Notes under the pieces: generated by a model
The model's database searches: none
What the model was told of the DNA's origin: nothing
Seen by the model: only the letters and a program-made list of their open reading frames with translations
Made by a program: the position numbers and the translations under genes
From: Rhynchopus sp. YZ270_cl-10
Lineage: Eukaryota; Euglenozoa; Diplonemea; Diplonemida; Diplonemidae
Reading direction: 5' to 3'
NCBI GenBank assembly: GCA_964035575.1
Contig: OZ037924.1
Location: 62,001 to 126,000, forward strand
Length of the DNA: 64,000 bases
Shown here: piece by piece, positions 46,163-53,546 of the stretch
How the letters are laid out: every line of letters starts with the position of its first letter
Position numbering within the stretch: position 1 is the stretch's first letter

Positions 46163-48007
46163 CTATGTCAACAACGCCTGCGACTGAGAAGATACTTGCT
46201 GCTGCTGCTGCTGCTGCTTACCCTTTTTTTTATCACCCCCATACTTCACCGCAGTGACACTGGTTGGGAGAAGCGGTTGATCCGTTAGGAGAGACTGCCC
46301 TTGGACTGCGTTGTGACCGGATTTAATGGTGATGAGGGTGTGACCTTGGTTACGCTTGAGCCGATGGTAATCTGCGTCACACTGCCGACAGAGCATTCCG
46401 CAGAACCCACAGCTAACCTGCGCAAGCTGGCTACTGCACTCTTCACAGATGAGCTCGGGGAGACGCTTCTCGCCGTGCCCCCCTGCCTTAGGTTTCTGCA
46501 CCATCTCCAAATCAGGGAGCAACGTGTACTGGTCGTGTTTGCTTGCCGCGGCACGTACCTCCTGCTCCTCCTTCATCAAGGCCTCAACGTATTCGTCCAA
46601 CGGCGATGCGGTTTCCGACAACACCTCTGCTGGTGCCGACGCAGTGTGCTCCCTGTGGTGGATCCTCCGGTACCTCCCATCGGTGTCGTCGCTTTGTTGA
46701 ATACGTTGTAGAGTTTCCATATCAATTTTATCACCAACAGACGTTAAAATTGTGTATTTGGGCATGAGACGAGGGATGAGGAGCACAAAGACCAGTACGC
46801 AAGGTATCACAGAGAAGATCAAGATGAAGATGCCGTAGGGCTCGAGGCCGAAGAGGCGGGGTCCCATATTGCAGGTGATGGTGGCGAGGTAGAAGACCTG
46901 GCAGAGGAGCATGACCTGCATGAACTGCATCAGCATCTTGGGTTTGCCCTTCCAGAAGTAGAAGTCCTGGCGTTTGGGTTGGGCGCGGTCGCAGTTGTCG
47001 CGTTTTGACATATCCTCGATGTGGTTCGCAAAGCGGTTGTAGCTGTGCAACACCTTCAGGTAGCATACGAAAATAAACAGCATCGTCCCCCAGCCCTCCA
47101 CTGCGATGAACAGCATGATCGACGTTAAATCGAATTCATCACTGCCGGTCACATCGGAGCCGCTGCCACTCGCGCTGCTAACAATATCAGGGCAGATGCA
47201 TGTTGTGTTGACATCCGTCGTGTTGACAGTATCAGAGGAGGAGGAAGAGGAAGAGGAGGAGGACGTAGAGGAGGGTCCCACCGCCTTCGCAATGAAGTAG
47301 TTCTGCACCGCCACCATAAGCATGACCAGCGCCAGCGACGCCCACGCGGTTGCATTCAAATGCAGAAAGTTTAGCAGCTCCTTCCGCTGCTGCTTCTTCA
47401 TATACCGGGTAAAGCTGACCCGACGAAACACCGAAGGAAGATTCGATCGAAAGAACAAAATGCACGCAAGCATTTTCTTCCCATCTGGCGATCGTTTTAC
47501 AAACTGGTTTAACACAGCGTGGCGTTCTGCTAGAGACATCCGTGGGTCGTGCTCGATGCCGTCGATAACAGACTCGAAGAAGAGCCATTTGGACCAGCTG
47601 CGGTTGATGAAGAGGAACAGCGAAGAGACGCTGACGATTAGGTTGATGGCCATGAAGAAGATCACAAAGTGGACATAATGGTAGAACACAGGCTCAAAGA
47701 GGAGGTCGCCCCCAGAGTTCTCTAGGATCGTTAGCAGCAGCGAGATGCCACCCAGAATCATCACCTCCTTGTACACATGCGCGACAATCGCCTTCCCACT
47801 ACGCGAAGTCACCACATGGTCAATGTGATGCGTCAACAGCTCGTAGAACACCGACACAATGATCACCATGATATACATAGCGAGGACGGGCCATGGACTC
47901 AGGTCGATGGCTTGACCGATCATGAAGATGGAGACACCACCCGCACCCTCGCATGCATTGCACAACGCAAGCAGCACCAAGCCCCTCATGGGTGTGTGTA
48001 TGGACAT
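46163..48007 (-). CDS. MLO-family seven-helix membrane protein with C-terminal B-box zinc finger
   Basis: 614 residues. MLO hallmarks: LTHHIDHVVTSRSGKAIVAH followed by MILGGISLLLTILEN (plant MLO: ELMLLGFISLLLT), HYVHFVIFFMAINLIVSVSS, the cytosolic ACILFFRSNLPSVFRRVSFT and DFYFWKGKPKMLMQFMQVML. About seven hydrophobic segments lie between residues 8 and 425. A loop near 255-275 has a run of ten serines. Residues 535-570 form a B-box (CEECSSQLAQVSCGFC, then LCRQCDADYH and a final His), and the tail ends in poly-Gln. Plant MLO proteins are plasma-membrane, calmodulin-binding, calcium-related proteins; the role in protists is not known. The zinc finger replaces the usual calmodulin-binding tail position. 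An AG (CATCCACAG) lies about 45 bases before the ATG. Confidence 0.78.
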   Translation of the reverse strand: MSIHTPMRGLVLLALCNACEGAGGVSIFMIGQAIDLSPWPVLAMYIMVIIVSVFYELLTHHIDHVVTSRSGKAIVAHVYKEVMILGGISLLLTILENSGGDLLFEPVFYHYVHFVIFFMAINLIVSVSSLFLFINRSWSKWLFFESVIDGIEHDPRMSLAERHAVLNQFVKRSPDGKKMLACILFFRSNLPSVFRRVSFTRYMKKQQRKELLNFLHLNATAWASLALVMLMVAVQNYFIAKAVGPSSTSSSSSSSSSSDTVNTTDVNTTCICPDIVSSASGSGSDVTGSDEFDLTSIMLFIAVEGWGTMLFIFVCYLKVLHSYNRFANHIEDMSKRDNCDRAQPKRQDFYFWKGKPKMLMQFMQVMLLCQVFYLATITCNMGPRLFGLEPYGIFILIFSVIPCVLVFVLLIPRLMPKYTILTSVGDKIDMETLQRIQQSDDTDGRYRRIHHREHTASAPAEVLSETASPLDEYVEALMKEEQEVRAAASKHDQYTLLPDLEMVQKPKAGGHGEKRLPELICEECSSQLAQVSCGFCGMLCRQCDADYHRLKRNQGHTLITIKSGHNAVQGQSLLTDQPLLPTSVTAVKYGGDKKKGKQQQQQQQVSSQSQALLT

Positions 48008-48323
48008 ATGTGAAGGGACCCCCCAGCGGGTGGGGGGGAGTTGCCTCCTGTGGATGGTGATGGGTGGCGTGGCACTCTAAAAAGGTGTGAATGCACATTA
48101 GTCAGCATTTTCTGCAGGATTAGCGTACCGGCCACGCAAGCAGTCAGGTTGATTTTATTCTGCCAGACATACGAGACATACCACCATTGCCCAAGGAGCG
48201 GTGGTTTCCCTCTTCCAGCGCAGACACCCAACACCCCTTGTCACCTGTGGCTGATGGATGCGACCAGGAGACGACCACATGGTAGGTGGTAGATGCAGGC
48301 ACACCACTTAGTACTTGATGAGA

Positions 48324-48510
48324 GCATGATGCAGGCATGATGCAGGCATGATGCAGGCATGATGCAGGCATGATGCAGGCATGATGCAGGCATGATGCAG
48401 GCATGATGCAGGCATGATGCAGGCATGATGCAGGCATGATGCAGGCATGATGCAGGCATGATGCAGGCATGATGCAGGCATGATGCAGGCATGATGCAGG
48501 CATGATGCAG
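48324..48510. repeat. Minisatellite, 17 perfect copies of an 11-bp unit
   Basis: Unit GCATGATGCAG, 187 bp without a variant. The last unit runs straight into a family D element, whose own sequence begins ATGCAGGCACCTCCGACTGA. The unit therefore seems to have expanded from the start of that element. Confidence 0.95.
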
Positions 48511-48556
48511 GCACCTCCGACTGACCCACGTACGATTACAGCCTTCCGGATGAAAG
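48498..48556 (+). repeat. Hairpin element, family D, copy 2 (host of the minisatellite)
   Basis: ATGATGCAGGCACCTCCGAC, TGACCCACGTACGATTACAG, CCTTCCGGATGAAAG. Confidence 0.65.
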
Positions 48557-48732
48557 AAAGTACCGGCAAACAGAAGATGTAAAAAGAATGGAATTGAGAG
48601 AAAGGGGAATGGGTGTTTCATTGTTTGACTGGGTTATGAATGGGGGCACATCGAAGGAGAAACTCTGTTCTGGTAAGAACGAGTTGTTTTTTTGTCGTTT
48701 TATTTTTTTTTTTACTTTTTTTTTGGAAAAAA

Positions 48733-48768
48733 AATGGTAGTTATTAATGCAGGCCATGCCGGCAGTGG
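48733..48768 (+). repeat. Family D element, 5' part only
   Basis: ATGGTAGTTATTAATGCAGG then CCATGCCGGCAGTGG. Only the start matches the family. Confidence 0.45.
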
Positions 48769-49074
48769 AGTGGGGTGTAAGGAAAAGTTGGTGAAGAACC
48801 CAAGACTCACCAGGAAACTGAGCGACGTCGAACCGAGCACTTCATTGGTATGCACACGGTAACCGCGAGGGAGAGGTGAAATCAAAGAAGGTTGCTGCGA
48901 TGCTTGTCTCCCTGTGAGACGAAGGCCTTCACTCTGTGTATCGAACCGAGCACTCCCCATTGGGGGGAGGAACACGGCGTGAAGCAAATTCACTAAAGTC
49001 TCCATAAGCCAGGTTTCAAGACAAGAAAAGAAAGGGCATGAAAGATGGGCATATGCGCACAAAGAAAGGTTTAT

Positions 49075-49109
49075 AAGATGACTCTAAGCCTCTCGTGCTT
49101 AGTCACCTT
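49075..49109 (+). repeat. Hairpin element, family A, copy 9
   Basis: Preceded by AAAGGTTTAT. AAGATGACTCTAAGC, loop CTCTCGT, GCTTAGTCACCTT. Close to the consensus. Confidence 0.7.
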
Positions 49110-49162
49110 ATCAAAGTAAAGAGGAACTAAACGGACCAGAATTATTGTAGTTACAACACAAA

Positions 49163-49231
49163 AGTGAAGTTATTAATGCAGGCACCTCCGACTGACCCAC
49201 GTACCGATGCCAGCCATCCGGATGAAAGCAC
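49163..49231 (+). repeat. Hairpin element, family D, copy 3
   Basis: AGTGAAGTTATTAATGCAGG, CACCTCCGACTGACCCACGT, GATGCCAGCCATCCGGATGA. About 95 % identical to 55444-55512. Confidence 0.75.
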
Positions 49232-49687
49232 AAAACAATCAAAAGAAACACTCTCGGGGATGGGAATGTTCAATTAGCTAAAAGAATCATTGAGAGGCGA
49301 TATGGCTCACATTGTGTCCCGCCCATGTAATCAAAGCATGCCGTGTAAAGTGAACCTTTTTTTGAATTTGAGAAAAGAATACCTGAGCAGTGCAGCAGTA
49401 GCAGTGCAGCCAACTGACAAATCGACACAAAATGCATGGAACAACAAGCATCATTTTCAAACAAGAAAAAAAGAGAAAAACTTGAGTGGCGAATATGCAT
49501 TTTATGTACCGACATCACTCAGACACAAAGTACAGAAAATGAGTGAGGGTAGAATGGACCAAGAATGGCCCAAAAGGGTATAAGTTTGCGGGTTAGCCAC
49601 ATCATTGCAACGTACTTCTTCTGGCTATACCACCCTGGGTGCAAAACGCGTCGTCGAGTCGGAACTTTGATGGTCTTGCACCTTCGG

Positions 49688-51673
49688 CTAGAGTGTGTTC
49701 ACGTAGACCACCTGCAGCTCCCCTGCTGACGTGGCAGCGCGTAGCTCTTGTAGCGCACGTCCCTCCGGCACGGGAACGGTCAGGAAGACATCGCGCGCGC
49801 CAGCAACATCGCCTTCCCGTAGCGCGCGCACAGCCTGGTTGTACACCTCCCATACCTTCGACTTCTCGAGCTCGTACATCCACTCATGCGACTCGCTGTG
49901 TATGACGCTAGATGCAGCACTCGAGGCCAGGTCAATAATCACCTCAGCAAGATGCAGACTGCGCTTCTCCCCAGCAAACTGGACCACATGATCAAAGGGC
50001 AGAAGCCGCACCTCGTGTGTGCAGGCGATCTGCTGCTGTACGTTCCTGTCGCACACAATCATCGTGTCCCTGCGCGCAACACGCTCCATATTCGCGGCCA
50101 GCAGCGGCAGCTCCCCGAAGACGCCGAAGCGCATCATCTGCTTGCACCCCATGTGCCCGGAGGGTGCCTGTCCTGAGGCAAGGCCTACAGAGAGGTTTGC
50201 AGAGGCGTTGTGCGCCTGCAGCTGCAGCTCCATGGCTGTGTCTGCTGCGGCGTTTGCGTGTCCGCCACAGGGCTTGGAGGCGTTGAAGGATATGGAGAAC
50301 CTGTCGCCAACAAAATCGTCGACAACACCCTTGAAGAGGCCCGCCACCTGGATGGTTGTGTGCAGCAGGTCAGAGATCATCACGTCGAACTCGTGTATCG
50401 AGCGTTGCATGAGTGCCAGGGAGTGGCGCAGGTTGGTCTCGATGAGGGTTACAGACTTGACGTCGAAGCGCCTCACCGACACGGACGCTGTTGAGTGTGA
50501 CAAGGACGTGCCCTGGCTCTGCTCCTTTGCAAGCGTCTCCACCGGGTCGAGCAGGGTTGACGACTTGACGGACGAGAACACCGACCCGCGTCCCTCAGAG
50601 AGAAAGGAAGAGTCGACCCAGCCGCTCATGGTGCGGTCCTTCTGCTGCGGCACGCCCAGGCTCACGGCGATGCTCTTGCGGCGGTTTGTCTCGCGTCGGT
50701 AGCTGAGGAAGGGGCCGATCTCGGACTCAGCAACGGAGCCGCGTGGGAGGCACGAGCTAGGGATGTAGGCACGGTACGTGCGCATCTTCGAGATGACAGC
50801 TTCGAAGCATTGTCGCAACTCTGGCGACAGATCCTCAGACGACATGTTGACTACACTCTGTGCATCGTCCAGGTCAAACACGCTGATGGCAAAGATAACG
50901 GAGAGCACAGTCTCCTGCACCACATCGGTGCGGCGCTTGCCCTCTGCAGCCCACGTACTGCGCACGGACACGGTGGCACCCAATGCCAGCATCCTGCACA
51001 CAAACGCAAGCACCTGCACGGCGCGCCCATCATAGCACGGCGGCTTCTCACAGCCACACAGCAACGCACGCCGCTGCATCACCGTCGGCAGCATCGCACC
51101 TTCCTCCTCCGCAAGAACGAAAGAGAAGTCCTGCGCGACAAGCAGCACAACACTCCACAACGCGACGCAGGCGACCACAACGCATTGGAGGTGCGGGCGC
51201 ACGCGGCTGCCCCATGTCAGGAGCACCGCACTGTAGCAGAGACAGAACTGCGAGTCGCCTGAGAGCGGCTTTGTGGCGATGTCGGCGAACATCACAAGCG
51301 AGAGCACTACAGCACAGGCAACAGCAGCGTGCATCGGGCTGACCGTGCCTCTCCGGGTCGCATGCGCGGCAACCCCCAGCAAGATGACCGCACACACACA
51401 CGCCAACACCGACATAATCGAGCCCGCAAAGGCACGCTCCGCCTCTGCCCTGTCCACCCCAAGCCACGTCCCGCCCGCCAGCTGCGCCACCACATACCAC
51501 ACCGGGAACACTGCCACCAACACCCCCACCAACGCCACACCACAGCACCACACACCACGCCCCTCCACCTTCTCCCACACCGCAGTCTTCGCAGGGGAGA
51601 AGGTGATGGGCGCTGCGGGGTATAAAGGCAGGGGGAGCGTCATTGCTATGCCTGGGGCCTCTTCATCTTGCAT
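49688..51673 (-). CDS. Six-helix membrane protein with degenerate class III nucleotide cyclase domain
   Basis: 661 residues from the ATG at 51673 (MQDEEAPGIAMTLPLPLYPA). Six hydrophobic helices fall between about residues 41 and 240. A linker of about 120 residues follows. The cyclase-like domain spans about 365-560: VTLIETNLRHS (first metal-site strand), the dimer helix region, VDDFVGDRFSISFN (second metal site), then SVGLASGQ and FGVFGELPLLAANMERVA. The first metal-binding Asp is Asn by my alignment, while the Asp of GDRF is kept, so activity is doubtful; it may act as a regulatory pseudo-cyclase. Class III cyclases make cAMP or cGMP. The frame is open 98 codons upstream, but a C/T run ending TACAG at 51714-51715 places the start here. 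Confidence 0.72.
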   Translation of the reverse strand: MQDEEAPGIAMTLPLPLYPAAPITFSPAKTAVWEKVEGRGVWCCGVALVGVLVAVFPVWYVVAQLAGGTWLGVDRAEAERAFAGSIMSVLACVCAVILLGVAAHATRRGTVSPMHAAVACAVVLSLVMFADIATKPLSGDSQFCLCYSAVLLTWGSRVRPHLQCVVVACVALWSVVLLVAQDFSFVLAEEEGAMLPTVMQRRALLCGCEKPPCYDGRAVQVLAFVCRMLALGATVSVRSTWAAEGKRRTDVVQETVLSVIFAISVFDLDDAQSVVNMSSEDLSPELRQCFEAVISKMRTYRAYIPSSCLPRGSVAESEIGPFLSYRRETNRRKSIAVSLGVPQQKDRTMSGWVDSSFLSEGRGSVFSSVKSSTLLDPVETLAKEQSQGTSLSHSTASVSVRRFDVKSVTLIETNLRHSLALMQRSIHEFDVMISDLLHTTIQVAGLFKGVVDDFVGDRFSISFNASKPCGGHANAAADTAMELQLQAHNASANLSVGLASGQAPSGHMGCKQMMRFGVFGELPLLAANMERVARRDTMIVCDRNVQQQIACTHEVRLLPFDHVVQFAGEKRSLHLAEVIIDLASSAASSVIHSESHEWMYELEKSKVWEVYNQAVRALREGDVAGARDVFLTVPVPEGRALQELRAATSAGELQVVYVNTL

Positions 51674-51713
51674 TGCAGGGAGGGCTCCCAAGAGGGGGTG
51701 GGGTGGGGTGGGT

Positions 51714-51715
51714 CT
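51714..51715 (-). promoter_or_regulatory. Candidate splice acceptor of the cyclase-like gene
   Basis: Minus strand CCCCTTCCCTTCCCTTCC then CCTACAG, 40 bases before the chosen ATG. Confidence 0.5.
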
Positions 51716-52147
51716 GTAGGGGAAGGGAAGGGAAGGGGCTGGGGTCTTGGTGGGAAGATGACAGACACGCAACATTCGACACACCATGCAACGGAGATAA
51801 GGGAACCAAAAAAAAAAATGTGTTGTACACAGCTCCTTGTTTGTCGCTTTGGGACGTTCTGGGGGTTTTGCTGGCAAGACATCTGCCAGACGAAGAGCAA
51901 AAGAATTGCAAAAGGGGAATATAATTTGTCGAGAGAACAAAAGCATAGGGTGGGGTGGAGTGGGCATAGTGGGGTTTTTTTACTACAAGGTGGTCCGTTC
52001 TTTCGTGTGGAAAGACACCAACGGCAATCAAAAAAAAACTCAAATGTGGATACAGGATGAGAAGAAGAACGGACACAGGAAACATTGTACAACAAAAAAG
52101 ATTGGATAAGAGGAGCCCAGCCTCTCCGATAGCCACTTTAAAAGAAA

Positions 52148-52274
52148 GTAGAGTTGACATACAAAGCCCTCTCGTGAACAGTGTACCTTGGTATATGACC
52201 GGCTGTACCGGGGGGGTCCGGGGGGGTGGACACCCATGAAGCCCTACATCCATTTCGTGGTTTCTTTACATCTG
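52148..52274 (+). repeat. Hairpin element, family E, copy 3 (long form)
   Basis: AGAGTTGACATACAAAGCCC, CTCTCGTGAACAGTGTACC, TTGGTATATGACCGGCTGT, a G-rich insert, then CCTACATCCATTTCGTGGTT and ACATCTG. Confidence 0.7.
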
Positions 52275-52287
52275 AAAGAAAACTTGT

Positions 52288-52318
52288 AAGATGAATGTGT
52301 CTCATGCACACACATCTT
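52288..52318 (+). repeat. Hairpin element, family B, copy 10
   Basis: AACTTGT box, AAGATGAATGTGT, loop CTCAT, GCACACACATCTT. Confidence 0.65.
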
Positions 52319-52624
52319 TACACTATCGTTATCGCGCTGGAACACGCTGGGAACTCACCCTAAAAGACAAATGTGGATTTTTTTCTTTGTGGCTGTCGAC
52401 AAAACAAACAAACAAAAAAATTTTGAGCAGCCAAAAGAGCCCCACCTCTGAGCAGCTTATACAGGGGGAAAAGGGAAGGTTTGGAGCTGGGATCGTTCCA
52501 AAAAAGGATGCTGAAGGAAGCAACAAATGCACATAAGGGACACACTAACGACGACTGCGCCCCACTACAGGACACAGCACCTTGAAAGGAGAAGCAAAAC
52601 TCAAGAACAAAAAAAAGAAGAGCC

Positions 52625-52660
52625 ATTTGTGCAAACGCCTCTGTGGGTGTGGTCACAAAT
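52625..52660 (+). repeat. Hairpin element, family C, copy 8, changed stem
   Basis: Outer stem ATTTGTG / CACAAAT, perfect over 7 bp. Core CAAACGCCTCTGTGGGTG as in the family. Confidence 0.65.
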
Positions 52661-52687
52661 CCTCTCAAACAAAGGAGAAAGAATAAT

Positions 52688-52746
52688 AATAGCTACTGAT
52701 CCAGGCACACCTCCGACTGACGGCGAACGCATTTCGATGAAAAGCG
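52688..52746 (+). repeat. Hairpin element, family D, copy 4 (diverged)
   Basis: ATAGCTACTGATCCAGGCAC, ACCTCCGACTGACGGC, TTTCGATGAAAAGC. Confidence 0.5.
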
Positions 52747-52964
52747 ACGCAATTTCAACTTAGGAACCACCACACAACTGTGTTCAACTTTTTTGGACAT
52801 ATCCCACACACAAAACGTTCTTTTTTAAATTATTCGTTCTTCGTTTCTTGTGAAGCCCTCCCCCCCACCCAGCCTTTCCCCGACAGTACAGAAACCAGTG
52901 GGGCAAATATACAACGCATTCTGAACTACTGAAAAAAGCTACAAAAAAGTTGAGTGATGAAAAC

Positions 52965-52988
52965 GGTGTCCGTTATCTAACGGACACC
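52965..52988. repeat. Perfect 11-bp hairpin with 2-base loop, 5' box of the hairpin superfamily
   Basis: GGTGTCCGTTA-TC-TAACGGACACC. It is preceded by AAAGTTGAGTGATGAAAAC, the shared 5' box, and followed by TCGTGGACTCAGGCG, reminiscent of family C. Confidence 0.65.
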
Positions 52989-53067
52989 TCGTGGACTCAG
53001 GCGATGCAACAAAAGAACCTCCCGTTGGAAAGATGGATGAACTACTTCGGGGCACACAAAGATCTCT

Positions 53068-53361
53068 TTTTACTGGGGGGGGGGGGCGAATAAGAGATGT
53101 GGCATCTCTTATTAGGCGAACGGACGAGCCAGAAATAAAAAAATTTTTTTGGGGGAAAAAAAGCAAAAAGACATTTTCACCGGAGGCAAAAAAAAATATT
53201 TTGACCACTTTTTTGCCAGACCGGGTAGACAGGGTAAATTTTCAAAAAAAAATTTCAAGATAAAACCCTGGCGCATGCAAAAAAAAAAAAAAAAATACCT
53301 CCAAAATCTCAACCTGATCTCTTATTCACCCCTGATCTCTTATTCGCCCCCCCCCAGTAAA
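53068..53361. mobile_element. 294-bp foldback element with G-rich terminal inverted repeats
   Basis: The left end is TTTACTG followed by a G12 run and GCGAATAAGAGAT (53068-53098). The right end 53335-53361 is its complement with a C9 run. The motif GATCTCTTATTC recurs inside, and a palindrome AATAAGAGATG / CATCTCTTATT stands at the left end. No coding frame and no clear target duplication. Confidence 0.55.
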
Positions 53362-53379
53362 TAGAGAGTTGAAAAAAAA

Positions 53380-53440
53380 AGTAGAGTTGAAATACAAAGC
53401 CCTCTCGTGACAGTGTACCTTGGTATGACCGGCTGTACCC
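53380..53440 (+). repeat. Hairpin element, family E, copy 4 (short form)
   Basis: AGAGTTGAAATACAAAGCCC, TCTCGTGACAGTGTACCTTG, GTATGACCGGCTGTACCC. It joins a family D element with only seven bases between. Confidence 0.7.
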
Positions 53441-53447
53441 GAAAAAA

Positions 53448-53509
53448 AGTGAAGTTATTAATGCAGGCACCTCCGACTGACCCACGATGCCAGCCCAGGA
53501 TGAAAGCAC
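53448..53509 (+). repeat. Hairpin element, family D, copy 5
   Basis: AGTGAAGTTATTAATGCAGG, CACCTCCGACTGACCCACG, ATGCCAGCCCAGGATGAAAG. Confidence 0.75.
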
Positions 53510-53546
53510 AAAAAAAAATATCCAGAAAAATAAAAATAAAATCAAA

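Larger units (their letters stand above)
48008..49687. other. 1.7-kb intergenic region with minisatellite and hairpin elements
   Basis: Contains the 11-bp minisatellite (48324-48510), family D elements (48498, 48733, 49163) and a family A element (49075). CGAACCGAGCACT occurs twice (near 48831 and 48945). No gene seen. Confidence 0.65.
51674..53546. other. 1.9-kb intergenic region dense in hairpin elements
   Basis: Elements of all five families occur: A (about 52108), E (52148), B (52288), C (52625), D (52688), E (53380) and D (53448). A perfect hairpin (52965-52988) and a foldback element (53068-53361) lie between them. No gene. Confidence 0.7.

Noticed and set aside
48144-48621. Minus-strand frames with CLHHACIMPAS repeats
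   Set aside because: Translation of the 11-bp minisatellite, open in all frames since 11 is not a multiple of 3; flanks are not coding.
48940-48965. GGTTCGAT on the minus strand, like a tRNA T-loop
   Set aside because: No pairing of the T-arm and no matching anticodon or acceptor arm around it; I found no tRNA gene in the window by eye.
48712-49062. 116-codon minus-strand frame between repeats
   Set aside because: No recognisable domain, and its end is formed by a family D fragment and a T tract.
51674-51967. Upstream extension of the cyclase-like protein (98 residues)
   Set aside because: Crosses a strong pyrimidine tract with AG at 51714-51715 and has no sensible sequence.
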